DNA of 64,000 nucleotides. It comes from Erythrophleum ivorense. Lineage: Eukaryota > Streptophyta > Magnoliopsida > Fabales > Fabaceae. The translations under genes and the position numbers were made by a program. Shown here piece after piece: positions 1-11,769 of this stretch (position 1 is its first letter; the number at the start of each line of letters is the position of its first letter). Location: assembly GCA_026724425.1 (NCBI GenBank), contig JAIUCV010000656.1:1-64000 (forward strand), read 5' to 3'. Under the pieces are notes generated by a model. The model searched no databases. It saw nothing but the letters and a program-made list of their open reading frames with translations, and was not told the DNA's origin.

Positions 1-448
1 AGGTGAAAGGAGATTTTAGAAAGATAAAATTTATTAATACAGGTTTGAGATTTAATGATGTAACTTCAGTTTATGTTTAAATAGTATTTATGAAGATGTA
101 TGTCCAAGTAGTCTTATTTGACCATATTATTACTTGTATTTTCCATGTCTTTGAGTTCTAGGCTGAAATGTAACCATTTAATTAGTCTAGATAGCTTATT
201 TTATAAGGGAAAGCTCTACTAGATTTTTCCCAAAACGTAAGGTAAGTTTCATAGCTTTTAATGGATAAGATAAATTAGTAATAAAAGATTACCAATGTTT
301 TATCTGATTAATTAGAAGGACATGACATTATGGAAAAGTAAATAAATGTATTTTGAATTTTTGGATTTAATAATTACCTATATGAGTAAATGGACTTGCT
401 GATAAACCATAATAGCTAAAGGAAGAGCTAGAAAGTTAAGGTGTTACA
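1..448 (+). repeat. 3' part of the 5' LTR of element E (Ty3/gypsy type)
   Basis: AT-rich non-coding sequence ending in GGTGTTACA, the terminal motif of the long TGTAACA...TGTTACA LTRs seen elsewhere in the window. It is followed two bases later by an initiator-Met-like primer site, which fixes both its right boundary and its plus orientation. The left part lies outside the window. No ORF of note is present. Confidence 0.65.
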
Positions 449-450
449 TT

Positions 451-468
451 TGTTGCTATTAGAGCCAA
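451..468 (+). other. Primer binding site of element E (initiator-Met tRNA type, decayed)
   Basis: TGTTGCTATTAGAGCC resembles the plant TGGTATCAGAGCC site used to prime minus-strand DNA from initiator-Met tRNA, with a few substitutions. It lies just after an LTR end and about 125 bp before a gag-like start codon, the expected order. Confidence 0.6.
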
Positions 469-593
469 GTTCAGGCATGAGAATGTATATTTTGTTTGGA
501 AAACTTGATATATGTATTTTGTTTAAGGAATTTTGGATAACTTTTATATCTGTGATATCTATGGATGATGTGTTGAAACCTCTGACTTTTTAG

Positions 594-989
594 ATGGTAA
601 CCACGAGGAAAAGGTAGACTAGCTAGGATTTTAGCTACACAAGAACTAGAAGATCTTGTAGTAGGAACTCCATGGGAAATTGTCTAATGCCTAGATTAGC
701 AATAAGCAATGATGCAATAACAGCAAGAAGTGATTCAGTAAGTATAGGAGAGCCTAGCCAAGGGGAGAGTGAAAGAGAAAGTACCCCCCAAATTGAACAC
801 CCACTAGTACCTGCTAGGGAGGTTCATCCAACACAATTGCCACATTCAATTGAATAGCAATCCATAGGATCACATATAGTACTCCCACCTTATTCTATCC
901 AGCCTCAACTCACCATTTAGTCTCAGCCTTAGCTCACAATAAGTGCTGAGGTATTCCCCATAGAAATCAGAGGATTACTACTTGAAAGA
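594..989 (+). pseudogene. gag N-terminal remnant of element E
   Basis: An ATG at 594 opens MVTTRKR, followed by in-frame stops, and the same frame continues from 672 through a hydrophilic Ser/Glu/Pro-rich stretch to a stop at 857. Further decayed in-frame sequence runs to the D-type LTR at 990. The position, downstream of an LTR and primer site, and the basic start fit the N-terminus of a Ty3/gypsy Gag. No capsid or zinc-knuckle region remains on this side of the LTR insertion. Identification rests mostly on context; sequence conservation in this part of Gag is weak. Confidence 0.5.
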
Positions 990-3900
990 TGTAACACCAT
1001 AAGTCTAGCTCATCTCATGCCTTTGAATAGTATAATTATCATGAAACATACACATAATTCTAATAGAGGAAGTATGCAAATTTGGATTTTTATTTGCAAG
1101 TCATCATATCCAAAAACCCATTCGGTGTCACATAGACCAGGTAAACTCATACTATGTCCCCTCATATTTAATTTCATTATTACAACTCATTTGTATCACA
1201 AAGACCCACCTACAACTCTTGGAAATCGAAAGGAGCTATGGGAAATGGGTATTCATTCTCGGACAGCACTGGCCTTAATTCTGGGCAAGCTTCAGAAAAT
1301 CATAAATAAATCTAGAAAAATTGAAATCATACAATCTTAGTCATTTTGGGAAGCTATGGATGTATAATTTACACTAAAAATATGTCCAGAGCATACAATT
1401 TAACACAGAGGACGTTTGACATCCAAAAAGGTGCAGAGGTCGCTGCTGCCTGGGCTGCTGTTTCAGATTACTAATACAAATTTCTAAAATTCATAACTAA
1501 TTATATAAAATATAAATATCACAAGTTCTGTCATTCTGGAAAGCTAAAAATCTTAAATTTATGCTAAAAATAATTCCAGAATGAAATAAATACGTTTAAT
1601 TAGCTGGACCCTATGGAATAGTAATCGGACTCATGGGGCACTACTGATGCTGACAGTTAACTTCAAACATGCATAACTCACTGCTCAGACATCCAAATGA
1701 GGTGATCTCAGTGGCCACAGAAATCTTATGACCTCTAGTTTATGCATGTAAAATTTCATAAGCATTGGACACCATTTGGCCATCGGGTGACACAGAATTC
1801 AAAACTGCCAGTATGAACAGTACCCATACCAGAATCCATGAAAAATCTCAACTTTGAAAATTCATCAAATATTCTCTAGATCTCCAAAAATTATGATCTT
1901 TAGATTCCCAAAAATCTATTAATAAGGCCTAATTGTATGCCAAGTTTCATGGTAAGACTAACTCATTTGGCCAAAAAATGGCATAGGGTTCCATTATGGT
2001 CAATTTTGGCTCTATATTGGGTACCAAAATTGCCAAATGGATTCCCCTTGGTCTTGGCACCTTTTGGGCAAGTTTAAAGCATATTTTAGACTTGTGTGAG
2101 CTGCCCAAATGGTCCCAAACCTCATGCACTCATTTTGGCCATTCAACCCACATTTATACACATTTGCATCAAACTTCCAATTTGCATAACTTGGCATTAC
2201 ATACCCAAATTCATTTCTAAAGTTCATACATCATATCCATACATGTATATATCACATAATATCATATTTACATGTATCTCAAGGGTCATGTGACATTTAC
2301 AATAATCATATACATCATTATGGCTCAAAAAGGGTAAAAGCTAGACATATGAATGTCAATCTCTCTTCTTCAATGTTGTTGGCTTCCATTAGCATATCCA
2401 CTTGGTTCACCTAGCATGTTAGATCATTAGAGAGGAGGGGATGAGATTCAAAGAATCCCAATAGCTCATCTCCCATTCTATCACACATAATATGTGCAAC
2501 TAAGTTTCACATATGCATACATGGAGAAAGTAGAAATCATAGGCATTTAAAAGCAACTTTGGCATGTGAATCAATCATGCAAGACATTCAAAAGCTCACT
2601 AAGTGTTTGGATTGGCCTCACACTTCTCCTCATGGATTTTGGACTTGCCTCACCCATTCTTTAAGCACTTTGGACTCAACCATACTCTTGGGAACCCACT
2701 TTGCTTTTGGGAGACTCTTTACTTTGTCTCCACCAAGCTCAAGGGTTCTTGGCTCATCCTCACCAAAGGGAAGAGTTCTTGGCCTTTCCACACTCGAGCA
2801 AACTCACATAAACATCATGTAATCATTTGAAAATATAACATAGTATCAAGCATCATGGCATATAAAGGCATGCTAGCATACTTTTCTTAGCTTGAAAATA
2901 CACATACACACATTCTAAAACAAGCTAAACACACATCCATGTATGAGAGAAAGTGGAGAGAGCTACCTTGCATAATTTCACACACTTTTTCCTTAGCTTT
3001 CAAGCCTCCTCTTTTAGCCACACACCCACAAGTTAGTGGAAATAGTGTCTCTTGGCCTAGACACAAATTATGGGAGCCAATTAAGTTCATGAAACAATGT
3101 CTAGGGCCATGCAACTTGCTTAAACCCTAGATTACTCTACAACCTCCATTATGGTCCATATTGGCACCTAATGAAGCAACACCCCTCAAATAATTTCTAG
3201 GCCTCATTCTTTATTCTCAAATATGATTGTTGACTCCTTTTAAACCTCTTGGAGTCATCATATCATTAAAACAAAAGGCCTAACATCATGTTACTTCCTT
3301 AGGTCACAATATGGAACCTAAAGCACCAACTCATTCTCTAAGCTTCCTAAATTTTTCCCAAGGTTTCCCCTCACATTCATTCATCATATATGACTCAAAA
3401 ATGGGCTTGAAACAATTTAAAACTCTTCCTAACTATGCCATCCCTACTTGGCCGAAACTTAAAGAGCATAAATGGGATTTCATGGCTTCTTGATTTTTCC
3501 TTGATGGGAGAACCATTTAGGGAGGTTGTTAAGAGTTGTAGGAGGTCAAGGAAACACTTAAATAGCCAAGAAAACTCATAGATTAAATCAGTTTTTACAA
3601 TCCCCTTAAATGCTCTACACTTCTCTAACTTTTAGGTTCATGACTTTCCATGGGGTTTTGTTCATTTTCATGGAGGAAGAGGCATATGGGGGACCTCTTA
3701 GGGATCTTAGGAACTCAAGCAAACACTCATCTAAGCTAGGGAATTCATGTATCAAAACAGATTTCACAATGTCTCCATGAATCCCTCACTTTTCTATCTT
3801 GTATTTTCATGCTTCTTTCTTTGATTTCTTTGCACCTACTTGCTTTTCACACTCCAAAATCTATGAATCTCCCTTGCTAGGATCAGAATTCATCTCCCTT

Positions 3901-4860
3901 TGATTGGGCTCTATATGGGACGAAATTATCACAAGGAGGAGAAGGGAAGAAGAAGCATGGAAGATAATAAGTTACCTTGATTTCCTAGCTTTTCTCAAGA
4001 GCTCTCTTCCTTGCTTCAACTCTCTCCTTGAATTTTGAAATTTACCCCTCTATTCTGGGCTCAAAACAGAACCAAACACCTCATTAAATCCATAGGAAGA
4101 GAGGAGGAAAGGAGGGGAAGAAATTTTCTAAAGGGAAAAGCAAAAGTTTCCATGAATTCATACCTTTCTCTTGGCTTTTCTTCTTCCCTTGAGCTTGCTC
4201 TTGTGCGCCACTCTCTCTCTCTATTTTCTGGGCAGAAACAGGGCATTTTACTCAAAGGAGCTGCTGGAACGTGGATAAGAAGAAGCCAAAAGTCACTTTA
4301 TGCAACTTTTTACTTTTGCATTGTAGTCCTTTTTCTTGGCTTTTTCATTTTATGCTCATATCAACTCCTTTTTAAAATCTGTATTTTCCATCATATTCCT
4401 TAGGCTCTTAATCATAAGAATTGCCTTTGGAATTATTTAAAAAGGATCTGAAACTATTCCGAACCATTTAGTCAAAGTTTTGGTCAACCTTTGCTGAAAT
4501 CGCTCACCAGAGGGGTTTCAACTGTTCTAGGGGTTCCCATGGTTTTCAGGGCCTCTGAGAACCCCGGAAAACTCAAATTTTTCATCTAAAAAGCTCTTCT
4601 GTGAGTTTTCAAAATTTTCCAAAAATTACAAAAATACCCTTACTTTCTTCAGCAAATTTTTTGAGCTCTTCTAGCTCTGGTTTTTGGGCATCTCAAACCT
4701 CAAATCCTCTCATTTCTAGTATTTAAAATTTTATCATAATTTTAGTTGGCCCCAATTCCTTCTATTTCGAGAACTTCCTTTTATATTTGGCCCTTTTCTG
4801 ACGTTTACAGAGAAACCGAACATTGCATTTCTCACGTTTACGGAGGGACCGAGTGTTACA
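990..4860 (-). repeat. D-family LTR, about 3.9 kb, probably solo
   Basis: Starts TGTAACACCATAAG and ends GAGTGTTACA. Long stretches align by eye with the LTRs of element D (for example the tract around 1990-2130 with 34735-34890 and 59155-59310, and 2400-2480 with 35160-35230). The orientation matches D, so it reads on the minus strand. It sits between gag and reverse-transcriptase remnants of element E. The flanking pentamers (985-989 AAAGA, 4861-4865 AAGAG) do not match, so either the duplication has decayed or flanking DNA was lost. Short ORFs inside, such as 4035-4403, are not conserved in the other copies. Confidence 0.75.
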
Positions 4861-5085
4861 AAGAGAAGTAGATTTTCTATTGATTTAGTTCCTGAGGTGG
4901 ACTAATATCTAAGGCATCCTATAGGACAGTCCTACCAGAATTAGCAAAATTAAAGAACCAGATAGATGAGCTTTTAGAAAAGGGTTTTATGAAACCTAGT
5001 GTTCACCTTGGGGAACACCAGTCTTATTTATAAAGAAAAAAGATAGTAGTCTAAGGCTTTGTATAGATTACAAAGAGTTGAATAA
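4861..5085 (+). pseudogene. Ty3/gypsy reverse-transcriptase fragment (element E)
   Basis: Translation with frame changes gives the start of a Ty3/gypsy reverse transcriptase: an REVDF-like start and IDLVP, then ELAKLKNQIDELLEKGF, then PWGTPVLFIKKKDSSLRLC and IDYKELN. This is the conserved stretch just before and into RT motif 1. At least one single-base loss (near 4875) and several stops break it. It ends at the ELN position because a C-type LTR (5086) interrupts it; the catalytic Asp-Asp motif is not in the window. The upstream protease region is missing, since the D-type LTR directly abuts this fragment. Confidence 0.85.
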
Positions 5086-7600
5086 TGTAACATCCAAAAA
5101 TTTATTAATAATGGAGAATCAAGTATTTAATTTAGATAAAATAGAGAATTATTATGGGAATTTGGGAATGAATTATCAGAAACTATCATTTTGGACATTT
5201 TGAGACAATATAATAGTTTTTAGCCACTCCAAATTGAAAGTAAATCTAATAGTGGATTTGGGCTTGATTAAGAAAACTTAATTAAGAGAAGGTTAACATT
5301 TAATGTTTGGGCCCCAGGATTAATTCATTTATGCCAATAACCATTTTTATAGAGGCCAATTTGGGTTAACCTGACCCAGCCCATTTAATTATGGCCCAAC
5401 ACATAGGAAATGGACTTAATTAGATTATAAGCCCTTGGGTTAGCCCATTTTCTCTAAACCCTAAAATTTATGCAGCCCTTTTCCCCCCATTTTATAGAAC
5501 ACACAAGATCTTAAAAGGAAAAATTCGTATATGCAAGAGGAGGCCAGGGTTTCTTCATATTTTGCCACTGATTTGCACTCTTAGAGGGAGATTTAAGCAA
5601 GGTGAGTTATATGAAAGTTGATCTTTTCCTCTTCTTCTACATTTTGGTCCAATTAATTTGTGTTTGGTGAATTTTTATTTCATCTCAAAATCTGAAAGTA
5701 GGTGTTTGGTTGTTTCCTTACATGAGTTTTAGAGGTCAAGGCTAAAGGGACCATTGGGTAAGTATTTTCTCTTCATTTTTATGTGTTTTATGCTAGAAAT
5801 TGGCCCCAATGACTGACTTAAACATTGGGTTTTGTTAATGTATGAAAATACCAAGAATTTGGAGTGGGACATTGTAGTTTTTGGTGCTAAAAGGCTTAAG
5901 TATGAATTTGGAATTTATTGAAGACTATGGTAAGTGATTCTTAGGTAGTTTTTGATGCTAAGAATGAATGAGTAGCTAATTCTCATAATAGATGATGACT
6001 ACAAATTTGGTTTCAGTAATCTAAGACCTCTAGAGAGTTGGCAATTGATCTTGGCTTCTAAGAAAATTGGCACAACTAAGTGAGGTAATCGAGGATTTCT
6101 AATTCTATGTATATGTACATTGTAATATGATATTTATTGCACATATCCATATTTGCTATGCTAAATGATTGGTTGGCTACTTGTTTGTTTTAAACTATGA
6201 GCATGTCCATGGTGGAGCTGTGATCATGTTGCTACCAATGCATTGTGCCATGATCATGCACTAAATTGTAATTAGACTTAATGGAATACACCAAACCATG
6301 AGTGTGCTTAATGGGGAGTTAGCATCATAGATGGGCTTTTCCCTCTAATTTTGGCTATTAACATATTGTATGTGATTGCTAATATGGGATAGTAGTCATT
6401 GGTAGTCTAACTAATTCATTTGCTGATTATATTAATCCTTCTGGTATTTTATTATATAAATGGCATTTATATTGATTATTTTGCACATTTGTATGGAGTT
6501 TCCCATTGGTTACTTAGATTCATATCTCACCCTATTTATGGGATAACAATTTCAAGTGAAGGCTCCTCAGCTAAAGAAAAGGGGAAGTAAGTGGATGACC
6601 AGCCTTAGATTTAGGCCTTATGTGGGGTTTTTGCACTTGGACAATTTTAACTTAGTATAGATACAATTTTTTTTTTGTAATCTAGCTTGTATAACATCGT
6701 GACGCATTCATTTTTGCCAAGTGTAGGTATTTTGATATTTTGTAGCTAAAGATGTAACCATTAGGAAGCTAGACCTTAATTTACATGAAATCTAGTGTAT
6801 TTATCTAAAGTTGATCAAACTTAGATTATTGTGAATGTATGAAGTTTGAATTCTCAATCAATGGATGAGGTTATGCTATTATATGAAATGTTTAGCCTAA
6901 ATTCTAATGTATGAAGGTTCTTATTGTTATTTATGCCTTGTGTGTGGATTTGAAGTGTGTCATAACTATATTTTACACTTGAAAATACTTTAGCAACTTG
7001 AGGATAGGAACAAGTTTATTGGCCTATTGAAACTTGTCCAAAGTGGTCTGAGGTCAGTAAGTAGGGAATTGCATATTCTGATATTGTCACTAGTGGCTTT
7101 AGGTAGCCTTTTGCTATCACAATTAGTGAATTATTGATATGTAGTAAGATTAATTGGTTTAATCAATCTATAAGTCCTTAAATTGTGAAAGCTAGTAAGT
7201 TGACATATATAAGAGATTTTATACCACTAAAATCATGCTTTTCAGTCATACAAGGACTTTAGAATTTAGTTAGAATGAGTGCCATTTTGGTTGGGACATG
7301 TATTTATGAGTTAGGAATCAGAAAGAGTCTAGGTTATGGCCAAACCCTTTAAGTTGTGGTCAAATGGAGCTATAAAACCAAACATTGTCGCAACGTAGGG
7401 TGTTTTGCCATAACACAAGCTAAAGTCTTAGCCTATGAGTGTTATAGAACCAAGCTATGTCACAACAAAGCATGTAACTCAAGATTTTTACCTAATGGAG
7501 TTATAGTATGCAAGCTTGTTGCGGCGTTAAGTAGCCTCATCGCAGTGAGACTCTAGAATTTGTGAATAGTGAGGCCTAAGAGGTACCTCGTCACAGTGTG
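5086..7600 (+). repeat. C-family LTR C1, plus orientation, truncated at 3' end
   Basis: Begins TGTAACATCCAAAAATTTATT inside a reverse-transcriptase gene. It aligns by eye with the solo LTR at 36786-40126 at several points: the CCCATTTTCTC..AAACCCTA tract, 6170-6440 with 38520-38780, and ATATCTCACCC..GGG at 6520-6545 with 38890-38915. Its 3' end is missing because an oppositely oriented C-type LTR starts at 7601. The last 220 bp carry decayed paired palindromes described separately. Confidence 0.75.
7380..7550. repeat. Decayed paired-palindrome array in LTR C1
   Basis: Quasi-palindromes TTGTCGCAA (centre about 7389) and TTGCCATAACACAA (about 7411), then ATGTCACAA (about 7461), then TTGTTGCGGC (about 7521) and CTCATCGCAGTGAG (about 7542). 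Two pairs are 21-22 bp apart, and 7389 to 7461 is 72 bp. This matches the layout of the better-preserved array in LTR C2, although the palindrome sequences differ. Confidence 0.55.
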
Positions 7601-8687
7601 TGTAACAACCCTAATTCCTAATTATAATAATTAAATTTCATTACATGGTTAATAATCATGAATCAAGGCCTAAAGTCATAACAATTAAATAAATTAGAAA
7701 GAAGTGAGGAAATTTGAACCTTGATATCATTAAAGTTATTAGTCAAATAATCGAAACCACTTAGACCCACAAGTAACTGCAATTATCAATAAAGATATTT
7801 GGTTCACATTACCATTGATTCCAACCTCACAAAATCCTTTTACCAATGCCCCAAAGTCATTACATAACATTATCATAATGAAACTTAAGGTTTCTAGGTC
7901 AAAAATAAGAGTTTGGGAACCCTTGTGGTGACTTGGACCCTCCCTGTCACAGCTAAGTTGGTTACTGGAACACAAAACTAAAATTTTGCACCTTGCATTA
8001 CGGCTCAAGTTTTTGTGTAGTGGTGAAGGAGCTCTCAAGAACCTGTTATACAAACTTTCACGCTAGCCATGTTAAGATAGCCTTTTGGAACTCCCCAAGC
8101 TTACCTCCCGACGCTCGCTGCGATGAGCTTCCCTTGCACCACGGTAAGTTTACTCTCTGTTATTCTCCATGGGCAAACTTCTCGCATTGTGCCTCAATGA
8201 GGCATTTCATGCCGCAGTGCTCCTAGTATTTTGAACTCCCTTGGTCGCGACTTAAGTAGTTTTGGTCGCAACTCAACCTTTTTTTGCACCTAAATTCTCT
8301 AAATTTCATCCCATACATACCAGACTTCCTCTAGCAACATCTTCAGGTCATTTTACCTTAATTTGTAAGGCTTTAATGGCAACCAACTAGCTAAACTACC
8401 AATATACCCTCACATCCACTTAAAGACTAGAGTATTTATTTCAAATCTCTTTATCAATCATACATAAGCAAATTCACAAGTTATTGATAGCAATAAGATT
8501 CATAAACCACTAACATGACCATTCATGATGATACAATAACATACTTCAAGTGACAAGTCTTATATCCATATTAATAAGGTTTCACAATAGATATAAATAA
8601 GTGCATACATCATATTCCAAAATGTATAAGGCCTAACTCCCTATTAGATAAATCATAGATCACCAAAATACAAAACACCTTTACTTG
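7601..8687 (-). repeat. C-family LTR, 3' part, minus orientation (left of element A)
   Basis: Starts TGTAACAACCCTAATTCC on the plus strand, the complement of a C-type LTR 3' end (compare ...TTAGGGTCGTCACA at 40126). 7620-8000 aligns closely with 26580-26960, the other LTR of the same element. The copy is split by element A at GCAAT and resumes at 24172; the TTGGCAAT junction matches the uninterrupted sequence near 39060 in C2. At 8244-8251 (GTCGCGAC) and 8265-8272 (GTCGCAAC) two palindromes are exactly 21 bp apart. Confidence 0.75.
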
Positions 8688-8692
8688 GCAAT
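8688..8692. other. Left target-site duplication of element A (GCAAT)
   Basis: GCAAT directly precedes the TGATAAGC start of LTR 1 and is repeated directly after the CCACTCA end of LTR 3 (24167-24171). Confidence 0.9.
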
Positions 8693-11233
8693 TGATAAGC
8701 ATAATTTATATACATTTTATTCTCCTTAATTTAAGCATTTTAGTGACCAAATATGATTCAAGGGGTGTATTTAGATGGAAATTTATTTTAATAGCCATTC
8801 TTTGCACTTTATGAATTAATTGGAAAAATAATTGATTTTAAATACATAAATCATTTTAAATGAATTATGTGAATTTTTCTATCTTTTTGTGCAGATTTTT
8901 TTGGCAATTAGAGCTTGAATGGAGAAGCATCAAAGGAGATCTTAGGCTGAAGTTTAAATGAGAAACAAATGAATGAGTGAGTCATGAAAATGAAGCCACA
9001 AAGGCTATGAAGGAGAGAAGGAAGCAACACAAGCTTTGAGTTCAAGAAATATGCACAGGCTGGATGAAGAGAAAACAAGAAGAGAAGATTGCATGAAGAT
9101 TTATGAAGCGAGCAAGCTCGAGCTAGCTGGAGAAGGAGTAAAGTAATGCGTATGAAGCATGTAGAAAACACGTTAGAGGCTACAGCAGAAAAAAAACAAT
9201 GCAAGACGTGAAAGTAAACAAAAGGAGAAGCGTGAGTGAGCAAGCTACGTGGACTGGATGGAGCATGAAGAACAACAAGAGTTGAACGAGAGGGATGAGA
9301 TGCAGCTGAAGAAGCTGCTAAACTGCATGAGGAAGCTCAACGCTGTGAGAATGAAAGCAACGTGGAAGAACCATGCATGAAGAATGACGCTGAACTGGGC
9401 AGAGACAACTGGAAAGAATGAATTCCATTTGAAAAGCCTTTATCTTCGGTCTGAACAGCAAAACAGAGCACGAATAAATGCAGCAACATCCAGCAGAAAA
9501 CTCGAGCAAAACATGAACCAGCTGAGCACGTGGATTGGCACAGGCAAAACGTGTGAAGAAGCACAAAAGATAGGGGTTTAATGAGCTGGGAATCTGGGCA
9601 GAAACACGAGGTAGCTCATGTGAAGAGAAGACGCTAGAATTTTGCTGCAGAGAGAACGTGGAAGCTTGAGCTTGGTTGAAGAAGCAGAAACAAGAAGAAG
9701 CAATGTGGGCTGGAGTTCAGGCGAGAAACAAGGAAGCTCGAGCCTGCATGGAAAGAAAAGAGAAGAAGCTACGTTTGGACAGCAACCAACGCTAAAAACA
9801 GAGCATGAAGCAACCAACTCGAGCTACTGGCTGGAAAACGCTAAAGCTCAAGATTGTATGTGCTGTGAGCAAAGCTGGAAGTTCGAGCTATTGGTTGTAG
9901 AAGCAACGAGCTGACGCTGAAGGAAAAAACGCAAGCTGGGAGGACGAGCTGATCGAGAACTGAATGAGGAAGCTGCATAATGCGAAGAAGCTTGCATGAA
10001 TCTTAATATTATATAGAATATAATAACCAGCGGGGCCCACTCTCATATGCACATCCATGCAGCATAATACACACGAAGAAGCTGAGTTTAGAGAAGAATA
10101 TCACGTTAATGAGAAGAGGCTTTGGCACGTGATTTTTATTGAAGAAAGGAGTATAATTCTGCATGCCTCTTTCATTCAATTCATACCCTCATCCATTCAC
10201 ACAATACAAGTCATCTCACATCTCTAAAATCTTAGCAAACTCTTGCCTATTTATTCAACCATTCATAAACCATCCATAAATTCATTCACACACCATTCTT
10301 CGTCCAGCACATACCCCACGCCTCACCCATTCCATCTTCCATCCATCACCCACTCCATCCTCTTCTCATCCCCATTCCATCTTCCATCTCCATCATCCCA
10401 TGAAGCTTTAATTCATCTTGAGGCTAGCTAGAAGGAAGCTCTTGGAGAAGCTTGAATCCATGGAGAAAATTCAGAATTTTGGCTAAGAATTTCCTTATTT
10501 TTCCTACACTTTTTCTCTTTCATTTATTTTCTTGGTTAAGATGTATTTGATAAGGAAATTGTGTAATTATAATTAGTGCCTGGTTAAACACTAATTAGGA
10601 AGTATTTTTGTTGATTAATTGATCTGATTAATTTCAATATTATCTGAATTCCCATGTACGCTTCGAAGGTGTTCGATAAAATACATGAGTTTAATTTGAA
10701 GATTCCTTAATGTTTAGTTGGTTTATTAAATATTTAGGATGACTCAGAAGCTAATCAAATTAGTTAATCAATCAAATTGGATGTTCATTGATCCTAAAAC
10801 AAGAATTGACAATTTAATTTGGATGTGAGGTTTCAATTCAACATTAGATCATCAATCTCTTGAATCTTGAGTGGTTACCCAAGATAATTTGTTATGAACA
10901 CAATTAGGGACTCTTAGACCAGAATTAATCATAATTAGAATAGGATAAGGATAGTGGATACCAAGGGACGAATCCAAAGCTAGTCACAAGACCATCTTTC
11001 ATTCATAATCCATACAATTAGGTAGAATTTAGGAATTTTAATACAATTTAGTTTTAGGATAGTTTAATTAAATCAAAACCCCATTTCGTTTAGAAATTTT
11101 AGAGTCTTTTAACATTTAGAACACTCAGTTAAACATTGAACGCCAATTCCAAGGGAGATGACCTAGGTTGTGCTATTAACTGCATATTCTATCAGCCTAG
11201 TATTATTTTGAGGGTTCTACGACGAGCCACTCA
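8693..11233 (+). repeat. Element A LTR 1 (2541 bp)
   Basis: TGATAAGCATAATTTATATA ... GACGAGCCACTCA. The segment 9040-9970 is purine-rich, with recurrent CTCGAGC, GAAGCAAC and ACGT-core words (ACGTGG at 9240, 9359 and 9527; GCACGTGATT near 10124). 10180-10400 is a pyrimidine-rich CCATTC/CATCC tract. Private differences from LTR 2 and LTR 3 are few: a 7-T run near 8896, ACGTTTGG near 9770, GCAAGC near 9932, and CCCATTT near 11082. The short ORFs seen on both strands repeat in all copies simply because the LTRs are identical; none resembles a known protein. Confidence 0.93.
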
Positions 11234-11238
11234 AAATT

Positions 11239-11256
11239 TGGCGCCGTTGCCGGGGA
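11239..11256 (+). other. Primer binding site 1 of element A (Asp tRNA)
   Basis: TGGCGCCGTTGCCGGGGA, five bases after the LTR end, is the well-known plant Athila/Tat-type site complementary to the Asp-tRNA 3' end. Confidence 0.92.
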
Positions 11257-11769
11257 ATTGGATTCTCAATTGTTTGAGAAAGTTCTCTAAGTGTTTTAGC
11301 TCTATTTTTGTTCTATTTTGGTTTAATTTTTGTTTTGTTTTGAACTCGGAATTGGCTGATTTCGATGTTACGCGTCAAGTGTCCTGCTTGCTGGAATTTT
11401 GGTTTAAAGTGCCCAGAAAATTCTCAAACTTCGTTTTCCAAGGTTTTTGGGTGTTTTGAGTAAAAGTAATAGCATAGCTATTGAGTGCACCATTTTTTGG
11501 CCAAATTCTAATGTTTAAGGCACTTTTTTGAATTTTTTAGTATTTTCTCGAATTTTTTAGGAATTTTTCAAATTTTCCGAATTTAATTTCTTTAATTTTT
11601 GTGAGTTTATTTTACATCATTAACCTCTGTTTAGGAGTGTTTTTGATAGTTAAGTAAGTCTTAGTTTCATTGGAATTTTATTTTCTTGAATTAGGATTAA
11701 TTTTAGTTATAATTTTTAGTGATTTTTCTTATTGAAATTAATTGAATTTCTCATTTTTCTTTGCTTTAA
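11257..11769 (+). other. Element A leader, copy 1, with conserved hairpin and GTGCAC palindrome
   Basis: Untranslated T-rich leader between the primer site and the gene. At 11468-11482 it has the inverted repeat AATAGC-ATA-GCTATT, followed at 11485-11490 by the palindrome GTGCAC and at 11498-11503 by TGGCCA. The diverged element B keeps the hairpin arms with a different loop (TTA) and keeps GTGCAC (48491-48513). A role in RNA dimerisation or packaging is inference by analogy with retroviral leaders. Confidence 0.6.

Noticed and set aside
4035..4403. 122-codon ORF near the end of the D-type LTR
   Set aside because: Not preserved in the homologous part of the element D LTRs, and no recognisable motif.
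985..4865. Target-site duplication for the D-type LTR at 990-4860
   Set aside because: AAAGA and AAGAG do not match well enough; I therefore do not claim a simple insertion here.
8908..9566. Short minus-strand ORFs (Cys/Phe/Leu-rich) repeated in all three LTRs of element A
   Set aside because: They recur only because the LTRs are identical copies, and LTR 2 breaks several of them. No known domain; codon content follows the purine-rich plus strand.
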